From: Lysobacter sp. M2-1
Lineage (GTDB): Bacteria > Pseudomonadota > Gammaproteobacteria > Xanthomonadales > Xanthomonadaceae
NCBI RefSeq assembly: GCF_022662495.1
Contig: NZ_JAKPBU010000001.1
Span: 372,001-436,000 of the forward strand
DNA: 64,000 bases
Direction of reading: 5' to 3'
Numbering within the stretch: the first letter of the stretch is position 1; every line of letters starts with the position of its first letter. Shown here piece after piece: positions 57,615-64,000 of the stretch. The notes beneath the pieces are model-generated. The model searched no databases, had not been told where the DNA came from, and was given only the letters and a program-made list of their open reading frames with translations. Position numbers and translations under genes: made by a program.

Positions 57615-58841
57615 ATGTGCTTCAACAAAGTGCTCACAAACATCGCGGCCGCCGCAGTTTTACTGCTTTCCGGAAGGGTTGCGGCCGCAGACCAGGCGCC
57701 ATCGTCGGCCGCCAATGCGGGCAGTGCTCTCGACACCATGGTCGAGCAGCGGATGAAGGAAGCCGGGATCGTGGGCCTGGCGGCGGCCATCATCGTGGAC
57801 AGGAAGGTGGTCTGGACGCAGGGATACGGGTTTGCCGACAAGGCGCGCGCGGCGCCCTTTACGCCAGACACGGTCATGAACATCGGATCGATCAGCAAGA
57901 CGTTCACCGGCGCGGCCCTGATGCGCGCGGTGCAGGAAGGGAAGCTCTCCCTGGACGATGACATCAATCGCTACCTGCCGTTCAAGGTGGTCAATCCGTT
58001 TTTCCCGACCGAACGCATCACCTTGCGGCAGCTGGCCACGCATACCTCGGGCATCACGGACCGGCAGCCGGTCTACGAAGCTGCCTACCATTACGGTGGC
58101 GACTCGCCGGAGCCGTTGGGGCAGTTCCTGCAGGACTACCTTGCATCCGGCGGCAAGACCTATTCGAAAGACAATTTCCTCAACGCCAAACCGGGTACGC
58201 AGCGCGAGTATTCGAACATCGCTGCCGGGCTGGCTGGCTACATCGTCGAACTCGCCGTGGGCGAGAAGTTGAACACGTATACGAAGCGGCACATCTTCGA
58301 GCCCCTGCGGATGCAGAACACGGGCTGGTTTCTCTCCGAGATTCCAGAGGCGAAGCACTCGAAGCTGTACGTTGCGCAAGGCCTCACCATCCCCATCCAA
58401 CTCTACGGGCTGACGACCTATCCCGATGGTGGGGTGCGCACGTCGGTCGCCGACCTGTCGAAGTTCTTCATTGCCTTGCTCAATGACGGCGAGTTCGAGG
58501 GGGCGAGAATCCTGGAGCAGCAGCATGGCGCCGAAATGCTCAGGTTCCAGTACACCGGTCCGAACAAGCCGGAGAACGTGAACGTGAGCGGCGAGGATTC
58601 GGTGAACTCCGGCATCTTCTGGGCGACGAAGTTCGACGTCACCAGGATCGGGCATAACGGCAGCGATCCCGGCGTGATGGCCATGATGCTCTCCGACCTT
58701 GACAGGGAAGTCGGCGTGATTCTCCTCGCGAACACCTCGCTGTCCGAACAGGACGGCAGGTATTACGGCGAGATCTTCGATGGGCTGTGGAAGCGGGCGG
58801 TGGCATTGAGGGATGGGGAACAACCCGCCACGGGTGAGTGA
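57615..58841 (+). CDS. Exported class C beta-lactamase/serine hydrolase-fold protein in a cassette
   Basis: Penicillin-binding-protein-like hydrolase of 408 residues with a signal peptide (NIAAAAVLLLSGRVAAA). SxxK is in IGSISKTFTGA; the tyrosine motif is REYSNIAAG; a late HNGSD stands where KTG-type motifs occur. ATG 57615 has GGGAG just upstream; an ATG 12 bases earlier directly after attC is less likely. Could be an esterase, peptidase or beta-lactamase relative; resistance is not proven. It is followed by an unusually long noncoding tail before the next attC. Confidence 0.85.
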   Translation: MCFNKVLTNIAAAAVLLLSGRVAAADQAPSSAANAGSALDTMVEQRMKEAGIVGLAAAIIVDRKVVWTQGYGFADKARAAPFTPDTVMNIGSISKTFTGAALMRAVQEGKLSLDDDINRYLPFKVVNPFFPTERITLRQLATHTSGITDRQPVYEAAYHYGGDSPEPLGQFLQDYLASGGKTYSKDNFLNAKPGTQREYSNIAAGLAGYIVELAVGEKLNTYTKRHIFEPLRMQNTGWFLSEIPEAKHSKLYVAQGLTIPIQLYGLTTYPDGGVRTSVADLSKFFIALLNDGEFEGARILEQQHGAEMLRFQYTGPNKPENVNVSGEDSVNSGIFWATKFDVTRIGHNGSDPGVMAMMLSDLDREVGVILLANTSLSEQDGRYYGEIFDGLWKRAVALRDGEQPATGE

Positions 58842-59090
58842 TGGCATAGCCACCTAAGGCGTGTGATGCATGGGCGACGGGCCGCCCAGGTAATGACTGG
58901 ATTGCGCAAACACCGAAGAGGCCTTTGCCGTGCGCGCCCTCCCCGAATGCGTGCGGGTTGCAGGATGCGGCATAGGGTTGAATGCGGCGGGCGGCGGGCT
59001 TGCCGGGGCGGGCTGGCCATCGCGTTTCAGTGCAGCCCGGGCGTTGGAGGGGTGACTTGCCTGGCGAGGGCTGGCGTCCCGTATGTGGCG
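58842..59090. other. Long noncoding cassette tail
   Basis: About 250 GC-rich bases between the serine hydrolase stop and the attC. Some words (GTGCGGGTTGC, GGATGCGGCAT) recur near 63800, suggesting a dispersed repeat. No gene. Confidence 0.5.
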
Positions 59091-59159
59091 CTGCGACACC
59101 TTCAAGCTGATGCATACTCCGCGCACCGCCTCGCGAAACGGGGCGAACAGGCGTTAGGC
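59091..59159 (+). repeat. attC, variant subtype
   Basis: Right arm CGGGGCGAACAGGC then GTTAGGC, with GCATACTCC in the middle as at 61071. The left arm (GCGACACCTTCAAGC) is less certain. Confidence 0.6.
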
Positions 59160-59175
59160 CTGGTGAGGACCTTTT

Positions 59176-59517
59176 ATGCCGCTGACACTTCTTCTGCACT
59201 GTCGCGATCTTGAAGAGACCCGCGAGTTCTATCAGTCAGCCCTTGGCTTCAATGTGTTTGACTCAGCCGAAGGGACGCTCACGGCCGAGAAGCAAGGCGG
59301 CAGGCTCATCTTCACGCGTCGTGACCTGTGGGAGGGTTCGCCTGGCTTCTCTGGCACCATCTATTTCACTATCACGGATGCGGACAGTTACTTTGCGTCC
59401 GTCCAAGGCAAAGTAGCTGTGGCTTGGCCCATCCAGGACATGTCGTACGGCTCCAGAGAGTTTGGCATCAAGGACTGCAATGGCTATCACTTGGCGTTCC
59501 AGCAGCAGCAGGCCTAA
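59176..59517 (+). CDS. VOC/glyoxalase-fold protein
   Basis: Protein of 113 residues with the beta-alpha-beta-beta-beta pattern of the vicinal oxygen chelate family (LLLHCRDLEETREFYQSALG, RLIFTRRD, GTIYFTITDADSYFASVQGK, FGIKDCNGYHLAFQQ). Members include bleomycin-binding and glyoxalase-like proteins, common as integron cassettes. Stop codon overlaps the attC. Confidence 0.88.
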   Translation: MPLTLLLHCRDLEETREFYQSALGFNVFDSAEGTLTAEKQGGRLIFTRRDLWEGSPGFSGTIYFTITDADSYFASVQGKVAVAWPIQDMSYGSREFGIKDCNGYHLAFQQQQA

Positions 59518-59571
59518 CAGTTCATTCAAGCCGAAACTGCTTCACGGGTCGGCTTAATTCAGGCGCTAGGC
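59512..59571 (+). repeat. attC
   Basis: GCCTAACAGTTCATTCAAGC, loop CTGCTTCACGGG, TCGGCTTAATTCAGGC, GCTAGGC. Confidence 0.88.
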
Positions 59572-59585
59572 CTCAGGAAGAGCCC

Positions 59586-59888
59586 ATGAAGATCAGGTGG
59601 ATCGTTGTCGCACTCGTCTGGATAGCTACCTTCTATTCAATATTTGCTTGTCCGTACGACTTGCACGGCTCTTCCATGTGCTCGCCTTTTGCCCGTTCCG
59701 CGAGCTACTTTGGCTTGGTATTCGCATTCCCCGGTCTTCTACTCGCCGCCACGGTTTCTAGTGTCTTTGATCCCCATGGCAACCCATCAACCATGATGAT
59801 TGTGCTTGGCGTCGGCGCTTGGTTACTCGTTGTTTCCAGCATCATCCTCTACGCGGCGCGGCGCATCGCTCAACCGAGCAATCGCTGA
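59586..59888 (+). CDS. Small membrane protein, 100 residues
   Basis: Three predicted helices (WIVVALVWIATFYSIFACPY, YFGLVFAFPGLLLAATVSS, IVLGVGAWLLVVSSIILYA). Family unknown. Complete cassette between two attC sites. Confidence 0.7.
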   Translation: MKIRWIVVALVWIATFYSIFACPYDLHGSSMCSPFARSASYFGLVFAFPGLLLAATVSSVFDPHGNPSTMMIVLGVGAWLLVVSSIILYAARRIAQPSNR

Positions 59889-59889
59889 G

Positions 59890-59947
59890 GCCCAACAATT
59901 CATCCAGCCGGCGCCTCTCGCGGCGCGGCTCAAGTCAGGCGTTATGC
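59890..59947 (+). repeat. attC
   Basis: GCCCAACAATTCATCCAGCC, loop CCTCTCGCGGCG, CGGCTCAAGTCAGGC, GTTATGC. Confidence 0.85.
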
Positions 59948-59952
59948 CGCTA

Positions 59953-60303
59953 ATGAAACTTCATCCCTCTGAAGCAGCTTTCCTGAAGGATCTCGCGGAG
60001 TCACGGGCCTCATGGGCTCGCACCGCTTCTGACAGCTTGGCTAACGCTGATCTTGCCTGGAGCGATCATCCGGAGGCTTGGGCAAAGCTATCCAGCCTCC
60101 TCAATACCCAGGAGGCCCGGGCGGCGTTCACGACTGCGGTGTCTGAGTTGCTTTCCGGACTCACCCACTCAGCGCTCGTTACCCTTGACGGCGGTTCCGC
60201 GCTGGCGGAAACCACGCTGCTTACAATCAGCGACAAGGATGGCCATGAGTTCAAGGATTTCCTTCATGAGTTCTGGCCGGAGGTCGACGGTGACGCGGCC
60301 TGA
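59953..60303 (+). CDS. Hypothetical helical cassette protein, 116 residues
   Basis: Mostly alpha-helical (EAAFLKDLAESRASWARTAS, HPEAWAKLSSLLNTQEARAA) and acidic at the C terminus. No family. The start may be ATG 59944 inside the attC core; ATG 59953 is used. Stop overlaps the next attC. Confidence 0.65.
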   Translation: MKLHPSEAAFLKDLAESRASWARTASDSLANADLAWSDHPEAWAKLSSLLNTQEARAAFTTAVSELLSGLTHSALVTLDGGSALAETTLLTISDKDGHEFKDFLHEFWPEVDGDAA

Positions 60304-60356
60304 CAATTCCTTCAAGCCGAAGCGCTTCGCGGCTCGGCTTAATTCAGGCGCTAGGC
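60298..60356 (+). repeat. attC
   Basis: GCCTGACAATTCCTTCAAGC, loop GCGCTTCGCGGC, TCGGCTTAATTCAGGC, GCTAGGC. Confidence 0.88.
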
Positions 60357-60368
60357 GGCTATCAGACA

Positions 60369-60776
60369 ATGTCGTTACTTGAGGCCTTTGCTCTTGCTGT
60401 CGTTGTGCTTGCGGGCCTGTACCTGCTTGCCTTAGGGGGTGCATCGCTGTTCGCGCCAACGCGAGCCAGTCGGTTCTTGCTCGGATTCGCCAGTTCTGCA
60501 CCTGTGCACTTCACGGAGTTGTTTCTGCGCTTTGTCGCTGGTGCAGCGCTTGTACTCCATGCCCCACGCATGGCGCTATCTGGCGCCTTCAATCTCTTCG
60601 GTTGGGTGCTGCTTGTCACTACCGCATGCCTGCTGCTGATTCCCTGGCGGTGGCATCATCGTTTCGCTCAGCGGGCCGTACCCCTTTTCACGCGCTACAT
60701 TGCGTTGCTTGGCTTGGTTTCCTTGGCTATGGGTGGTCTCATTCTTGCGGCGGTGGCACTTGGCCGCGCCGCCTGA
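60369..60776 (+). CDS. Four-helix membrane protein, 135 residues
   Basis: Hydrophobic segments at about residues 5-28, 45-65, 72-93 and 108-132. No family assigned. Complete cassette; stop overlaps the next attC. Confidence 0.7.
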   Translation: MSLLEAFALAVVVLAGLYLLALGGASLFAPTRASRFLLGFASSAPVHFTELFLRFVAGAALVLHAPRMALSGAFNLFGWVLLVTTACLLLIPWRWHHRFAQRAVPLFTRYIALLGLVSLAMGGLILAAVALGRAA

Positions 60777-60828
60777 CAATTCATTCAAGCCGATCCACTT
60801 CTGGGCCCAGCTAAATCCCGGCCCCAGG
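60771..60828 (+). repeat. attC with degenerate right core
   Basis: GCCTGACAATTCATTCAAGC at the left; right arm ends in CCCAGGC instead of GTTAGGC. Probably poor as a recombination site. Confidence 0.7.
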
Positions 60829-60853
60829 CCGCTCACCACAGATCGAGCTACCC

Positions 60854-61075
60854 ATGGACAAATGCATTCGATGTGACGGCCAGCTCGAGAAGGGCTTCCT
60901 GATCGACAAGGGCGACAGCGACATCACCAGGCAGGCCAAGTGGGCTAGCGGCGAGCCCAACACATCGTTCTGGAAGCTGTCCGCGGTTCAATCCGGCAGC
61001 AAGACGCTGCCTGTGATCACGTACCGTTGCAGGAGTTGCGGCCGCCTGGAGTCGTTTGCGAACCCAGCGGCCTAG
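60854..61075 (+). CDS. Zinc-ribbon protein of the DUF6487 (PF20097)-like family
   Basis: Protein of 73 residues with CIRCDGQLEKGFLIDKGDSD and a second CRSCGRLESF, giving two CxxC pairs for one zinc. The middle WASGEPNTSFWKL is typical of that small family. Possible nucleic-acid or protein-binding role. Single-gene cassette. Confidence 0.75.
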   Translation: MDKCIRCDGQLEKGFLIDKGDSDITRQAKWASGEPNTSFWKLSAVQSGSKTLPVITYRCRSCGRLESFANPAA

Positions 61076-61187
61076 CGATTCATTCAAGCGAATCCACTTT
61101 AGTCGACGGGGCGGGCGGCGGCAGCCAGCCATTGGCTAATGCATACTCCTTCCAACGCCCCGTTTGTGGGTTGAACAGGCGCTAGGC
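61071..61187 (+). repeat. Long attC (about 117 bases)
   Basis: Outer cores GCCTAGC and GCTAGGC are fully complementary; inner arms ATTCATTCAAG...ACGGGGCG and CGCCCCGTTTGTGGGTTGAA pair in an extended stem. Same variant subtype as 59091 (GCATACTCC). Confidence 0.75.
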
Positions 61188-61211
61188 GCCATGTCGAAAC
61201 TGGAGGTTGCT

Positions 61212-61493
61212 ATGGACTCTGACCTCGACGATAAAAGCCGCGAGGAGCTGCTCGCTGAGCTGGTCAAATTGCGCAATGCCGTGCGAGCGCACCGCGATAG
61301 CTCAGGCCACAATCTGTGCTGGCACCATCCCGACTTGTGGAATCTCCTGCCGGAGAAATCCAGTGTCAATCCCATTGTTCCGGAGTGGCCAGTATTTCTC
61401 CGCGGCTGTCTCAAATATCGTCAATCGCTGGATGAGCAACTACCGGATGCTCCGCGCTCCGACAAGGAGTTTTCCGGGCGTGATGGCGCCTGA
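61212..61493 (+). CDS. Hypothetical cassette protein, 93 residues
   Basis: Start ATG 61212 has a strong GGAGG five bases before it; ATG 61191 directly after attC is less likely. Helical N terminus (DDKSREELLAELVKLRNAVR), then an aromatic segment (CWHHPDLWNLLPE) and RGCLKYRQSLDEQL. Family unknown. Stop overlaps attC. Confidence 0.65.
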   Translation: MDSDLDDKSREELLAELVKLRNAVRAHRDSSGHNLCWHHPDLWNLLPEKSSVNPIVPEWPVFLRGCLKYRQSLDEQLPDAPRSDKEFSGRDGA

Positions 61494-61548
61494 CAAATCA
61501 TTCAATCCGGACCCGCTTCGCGGATCGGTTCAATTCAGGCAATAGAGC
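61488..61548 (+). repeat. attC with degenerate right core
   Basis: GCCTGACAAATCATTCAATC, loop CGCTTCGCGG, GGTTCAATTCAGGC, then AATAGAG in place of GTTAGGC. Confidence 0.78.
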
Positions 61549-61562
61549 GCACGGGAGTCACC

Positions 61563-61940
61563 ATGCACACTGAGGCCCAAGCAATCCTGTGGTTCATTGG
61601 CCGCCTGCTACTGGGCGGCCTGTTCGTTGTTGGCGGTACCCACCACTTCTTCACCCTGCCTGCCATCACTCAAGCACTCGCGGCCCGTGGCGTGCCTGCG
61701 GCAAAGCTCGTTCTGGTAGCGGGCTCGGTGTTCCAGATCCTGGCTGGCTTGGCGCTGATCTCCGGCTTCTATCCAGTGTGGGCCGCCCTGGGCCTGGTTG
61801 TCTTTACCATTGCGGCCTCTGTGTTGCTGGTGAACTTTTGGGACATGGAAGGCCCAGCACGTGCTGGTGCGATCACCACGTGGCAGTCCAACCTCGCCAT
61901 CATCGGTGGGTTGCTGGTCGCGGCAGCCCACTCGCTGTAG
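61563..61940 (+). CDS. DoxX-family membrane protein
   Basis: Protein of 125 residues with four helices and DoxX signatures (WFIGRLLLGGLFVVGGTHHF, GSVFQILAGLALISGFYP, WDMEGPARAGAITTWQSNLA). DoxX proteins act in redox or thiosulfate-linked membrane complexes; the substrate here is unknown. Cassette gene. Confidence 0.85.
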   Translation: MHTEAQAILWFIGRLLLGGLFVVGGTHHFFTLPAITQALAARGVPAAKLVLVAGSVFQILAGLALISGFYPVWAALGLVVFTIAASVLLVNFWDMEGPARAGAITTWQSNLAIIGGLLVAAAHSL

Positions 61941-61953
61941 TCATGCGGGCGCG

Positions 61954-62013
61954 CTCCAACCACTCATTCGGGCCGCAGCCGGTGCGCGGAGCGGATTGGC
62001 TCAGGCATTAGGC
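61954..62013 (+). repeat. attC
   Basis: CTCCAACCACTCATTCGGGC, loop GTGCGCGGAGC, GATTGGCTCAGGC, ATTAGGC. Confidence 0.75.
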
Positions 62014-62035
62014 CCCAGAGGAAGAAGACCGCACC

Positions 62036-62584
62036 TTGAACAACCCGCGCTTTTACGTGATCACCGGCGCTTCCGGAGCCGGCAAGTCCACCCTGTTGAA
62101 GGCGCTTGGCGATCTGGGCTACTCCGTCGTCCCCGAGGTCGCCCTCACTCTCGTGCAGGAGCAAGAGCAGTGTGGAGGGGACCTCTTCCCATGGACCAAT
62201 CTTCAAGCGTTCATGGACGAAGTCGTTGTGAGAAACGTCAAGGCCTACGACGCGGCTCAGGCGTTGCCGCCGCCCGTGTTCTTCGATCGCGCAATCCCCG
62301 AATGCCTGGGGCACATGCGGCTGCTTGGTCTGGAACTGAAGGCCGCGCATGAAGCGGCATCGGGGCAGCGCCGTTATGCCAACACGGTGTTTGTGGCAGA
62401 ACCCTGGCCGGAGATCTATGTCTGCGATCGCTGGCGCCGTGCGCCATTCGACCGCGCGGCGCGCTCGTTCGAGCCGACCGTGGCTGCTTACGCTGAAGCA
62501 GGCTATGACACCTGTGTTGTCCCCAGGGTGCCGGTCGAAGAGCGGGTTGCATTCGTTCTCCGGCAGCTTGAAGCTGGCGCCTGA
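62036..62584 (+). CDS. AAA_28-like ATPase/kinase
   Basis: P-loop protein of 182 residues: Walker A ITGASGAGKSTLLK at residues 9-22, PEVALTLVQEQEQ, FFDRAIPECLGH and DRWRRAPFDRA (lid-like arginines). The family includes predicted nucleotide or small-molecule kinases often found as cassettes. TTG start 62036 is used; stop overlaps attC. Confidence 0.85.
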   Translation: MNNPRFYVITGASGAGKSTLLKALGDLGYSVVPEVALTLVQEQEQCGGDLFPWTNLQAFMDEVVVRNVKAYDAAQALPPPVFFDRAIPECLGHMRLLGLELKAAHEAASGQRRYANTVFVAEPWPEIYVCDRWRRAPFDRAARSFEPTVAAYAEAGYDTCVVPRVPVEERVAFVLRQLEAGA

Positions 62585-62638
62585 CAGTTCTTCCAAGCCG
62601 AGCCCGCTTCGCGGCACGGCTTAACTCAGGCGCCAGGC
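62579..62638 (+). repeat. attC
   Basis: GCCTGACAGTTCTTCCAAGC, loop CGCTTCGCGGCA, CGGCTTAACTCAGGC, GCCAGGC core. Confidence 0.85.
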
Positions 62639-62659
62639 GCCACGAGTTCCCTGCCACGC

Positions 62660-63013
62660 ATGACCGGGCCAAAGGCTATGAGCAACGTCCATCCTGTTTT
62701 TTGCGCCATCTACCGCTGGCGCCTGCATCCGGGGGCCGAGCAGGCGTTCATGCGGGCCTGGTCGCGGATTACCCAGTTGCTGGTGACCGAGCGGGGCTCA
62801 TTGGGCTCACGCCTGCATCGTGGCCCGGACGACATCTGGTACAGCTACACCCAGTGGCCATCGGCCGAGGCGAAGGCGGAAGGTCTGGCGCGGCCATCGG
62901 TGGATGCCGAGGCCTGGCAGCAGCTGCGCGCTGCGATTGCCGAGACCTTGCCGGAGCTGGTGCTTGAGCCGGTGTATGACTTTCTGGTGCCGCTGCCGCG
63001 GCGTGATGGCTGA
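62660..63013 (+). CDS. ABM-superfamily (antibiotic biosynthesis monooxygenase-like) protein
   Basis: Protein of 117 residues (111 if ATG 62678 is used). Ferredoxin-like dimeric alpha/beta barrel pattern: FCAIYRWRLHPGAEQAFMRA, SLGSRLHRGPDDIWYSYTQW, and YDFLVPLPRR at the end. It overlaps the GNAT gene by 8 bases, so the cassette carries two genes. Confidence 0.8.
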   Translation: MTGPKAMSNVHPVFCAIYRWRLHPGAEQAFMRAWSRITQLLVTERGSLGSRLHRGPDDIWYSYTQWPSAEAKAEGLARPSVDAEAWQQLRAAIAETLPELVLEPVYDFLVPLPRRDG

Positions 63014-63536
63014 CATGCTGGCTATCCATAAATATCGCCATAGCGACTTGCCGGCCAAGCGGAGTGACGAGCTGAGGCTGCTTGCGAACAATGAATTCGA
63101 TCAGTTTCCAATCGTTCGCCAGACCGTTTGGACCACTCCGGACTGGTCGTTTCTCGGCATGGACGAGCACAATCTTGCATGCTTCTACAACCTTGTGGAG
63201 CGCGTCGTCCGTTTTGACGACCAGCCGGTTGAGATCGTCGGGCTCAACAATCTTGTCACGGCTCCGGGTTACAAGAGCCGCGGCTTGGCGTCTGAGTTGC
63301 TCAGGAGCACCGAAGCAGAGTGGTTCACAACGTTGAAAGCCAGGTATGGCTTGCTACTCTGCGCCGACCATCTGATTCCATTTTATGCGCGGCTGGGTTG
63401 GCAGCGCGTTTCATCGGAGGTTCGCTACTCTCAGCCCGAAAGAAAGCATGTATGGACGGCCAACTGCATGGTGCTCAGCCCAGCACGAGAGCGCGTCGAG
63501 CCACATGTGATCGACCTTTGCGGTTTGCCGTGGTAG
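63006..63536 (+). CDS. GNAT-family N-acetyltransferase
   Basis: Protein of 176 residues with GNAT features: VEIVGLNNLVTAPGYKSRGL, ASELLRSTEAEW, and LLLCADHLIPFYARLGWQRV. The acetyl-CoA loop reads YKSRGLASELL. Such cassettes include aminoglycoside acetyltransferase relatives, but no resistance function is shown. Start ATG 63006 overlaps the preceding stop; ATG 63015 is an alternative. Confidence 0.82.
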   Translation: MADMLAIHKYRHSDLPAKRSDELRLLANNEFDQFPIVRQTVWTTPDWSFLGMDEHNLACFYNLVERVVRFDDQPVEIVGLNNLVTAPGYKSRGLASELLRSTEAEWFTTLKARYGLLLCADHLIPFYARLGWQRVSSEVRYSQPERKHVWTANCMVLSPARERVEPHVIDLCGLPW

Positions 63537-63543
63537 CGACGCG

Positions 63544-63582
63544 GCCTGACAGTGCATTCAAGCCAACGCCTGCGGCGTGGCC
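63544..63582 (+). repeat. Partial attC (left half only)
   Basis: GCCTGACAGTGCATTCAAGC followed by GCGGCGTGG; the right arm and final core are missing. Confidence 0.65.
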
Positions 63583-63644
63583 ACCCCACTTCTGAAGGGT
63601 CAGGTTCATTTACCTAGAGCAGAAGTGTTTCTGACACCGCCATT

Positions 63645-63683
63645 TATGACTTTCTGGTTGCGCTGCGGCGCCGTGACGCCTGA
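63645..63683 (+). pseudogene. Remnant of a second ABM gene 3' end
   Basis: Twelve codons encode YDFLVALRRRDA before TGA, matching YDFLVPLPRRDG at the end of the ABM cassette gene. A shrunken attC (GCCTGAC at 63678, GCTGGC at 63699) follows. Confidence 0.65.
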
Positions 63684-63704
63684 CGAGGCATAACGGGCGC
63701 TGGC

Positions 63705-64000
63705 CCTTCGACTTCGCGCCTTCGGCGCTACGCTCAGGGCGAACGGGGCTGGGGTGTGTGGCGCTGCAGTGGCGCTGGTGGGCGTGTGCATGCGCACCGG
63801 GTGCGTGCGGCTTGCGGGATCGGGCATGGCGTAAGGGCATTCGCGGCCGAGGCCGCTCCCACGGGGGCGATGTGTGGATAGGGGCGAAGATCGCCCCCAC
63901 CCCAACCCTCCCCCGCAAGCGAGAGAGGGTGACAGGCATTGCTGCGGTCAGCGCGAGGCGGCGTGCTCCGGCTCGCCGCATTCGATAGCCGCCGCTGCAT
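63705..64000. other. Array end with dispersed repeats; no gene seen
   Basis: Contains a hairpin-like CTTCGCGCC/GGCGCTACG stretch and a REP half CGCGGCCGAGGCCGCTCCCAC near 63840. No cassette or gene was recognised to the window edge. Confidence 0.5.

Noticed and set aside
58639-59199. Minus-strand frame of 186 codons opposite the serine hydrolase end
   Set aside because: Arg/Pro-rich shadow without family features; it crosses an attC.
55804-63704. CRISPR array from regularly spaced repeats
   Set aside because: Spacing is hundreds of bases with genes between; the repeats fold as attC sites.

Overview
The window is high-GC DNA with the gene content and repeat families of a Xanthomonadaceae (Lysobacteraceae) chromosome. 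The pointers are YadA-type adhesin, Kup with KdpDE, xyloglucan-type glycoside hydrolases, VirB5/VirB6 beside a lysin-like protein with an XVIPCD-like tail, GTAG-type REP hairpins, and integron attC sites with a loop of the CGCTTCGCGG type. Genus cannot be fixed from the sequence alone. No rRNA, tRNA, CRISPR array or transposase was seen.

Layout. 1-2358: 5' part of a trimeric autotransporter adhesin, cut by the left edge. 3.1-7.5 kb: kdpE and a short kdpD, divergent from kup. 7.7-13.5 kb: small unknown proteins, two metallo-beta-lactamase-fold proteins, a GcvA-like LysR regulator, an MFS carrier and an EamA transporter with a histidine-rich tail. 13.5-26.7 kb: a plant-polysaccharide cluster (esterase, GH42, GH97, GH31 with PA14, GH9; GH2 divergent) with tightly overlapping genes. 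26.9-33.9 kb: a second sugar block that fits glycoside C3-oxidation (Gfo/Idh, TIM-barrel isomerase, MFS, DUF1080; divergent GMC oxidoreductase plus Tat-exported subunit 3). 33.9-40.5 kb: mixed small genes, decaying fragments, dispersed hairpin repeats and a MocR regulator.

From 40.4 kb the window is accessory DNA. Two integron cassette arrays without an integrase in view lie at 41.1-43.7 kb (minus strand, 4 attC sites) and 55.8-63.7 kb (plus strand, about 14 attC sites plus remnants). Both read away from the segment between them. That segment holds an alpha/beta hydrolase, an orphan piece of a bacteria-killing type IV secretion locus (virB5, virB6, a DUF4189 protein, a lipoprotein immunity candidate, an effector candidate and a membrane protein), an XRE regulator, and a lower-GC four-gene block made of a DNA methyltransferase, a GHKL/MORC-like ATPase, a 610-aa partner and a 185-aa lead protein. 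This block looks like a conflict (anti-phage or restriction-type) system. The minus cassette array is bracketed by two copies of a composite repeat about 300 bp long.

The glycoside hydrolases and the C3-oxidation block are probably one catabolic unit for plant cell-wall oligosaccharides, and two similar palindromes in their divergent promoter regions suggest a common regulator. The cassette genes are mostly small single-gene units of unknown role, with a class C-like serine hydrolase, VOC, DoxX, AAA ATPase, monooxygenase and GNAT proteins among them. All functions are read from motifs by eye; no database search was run.
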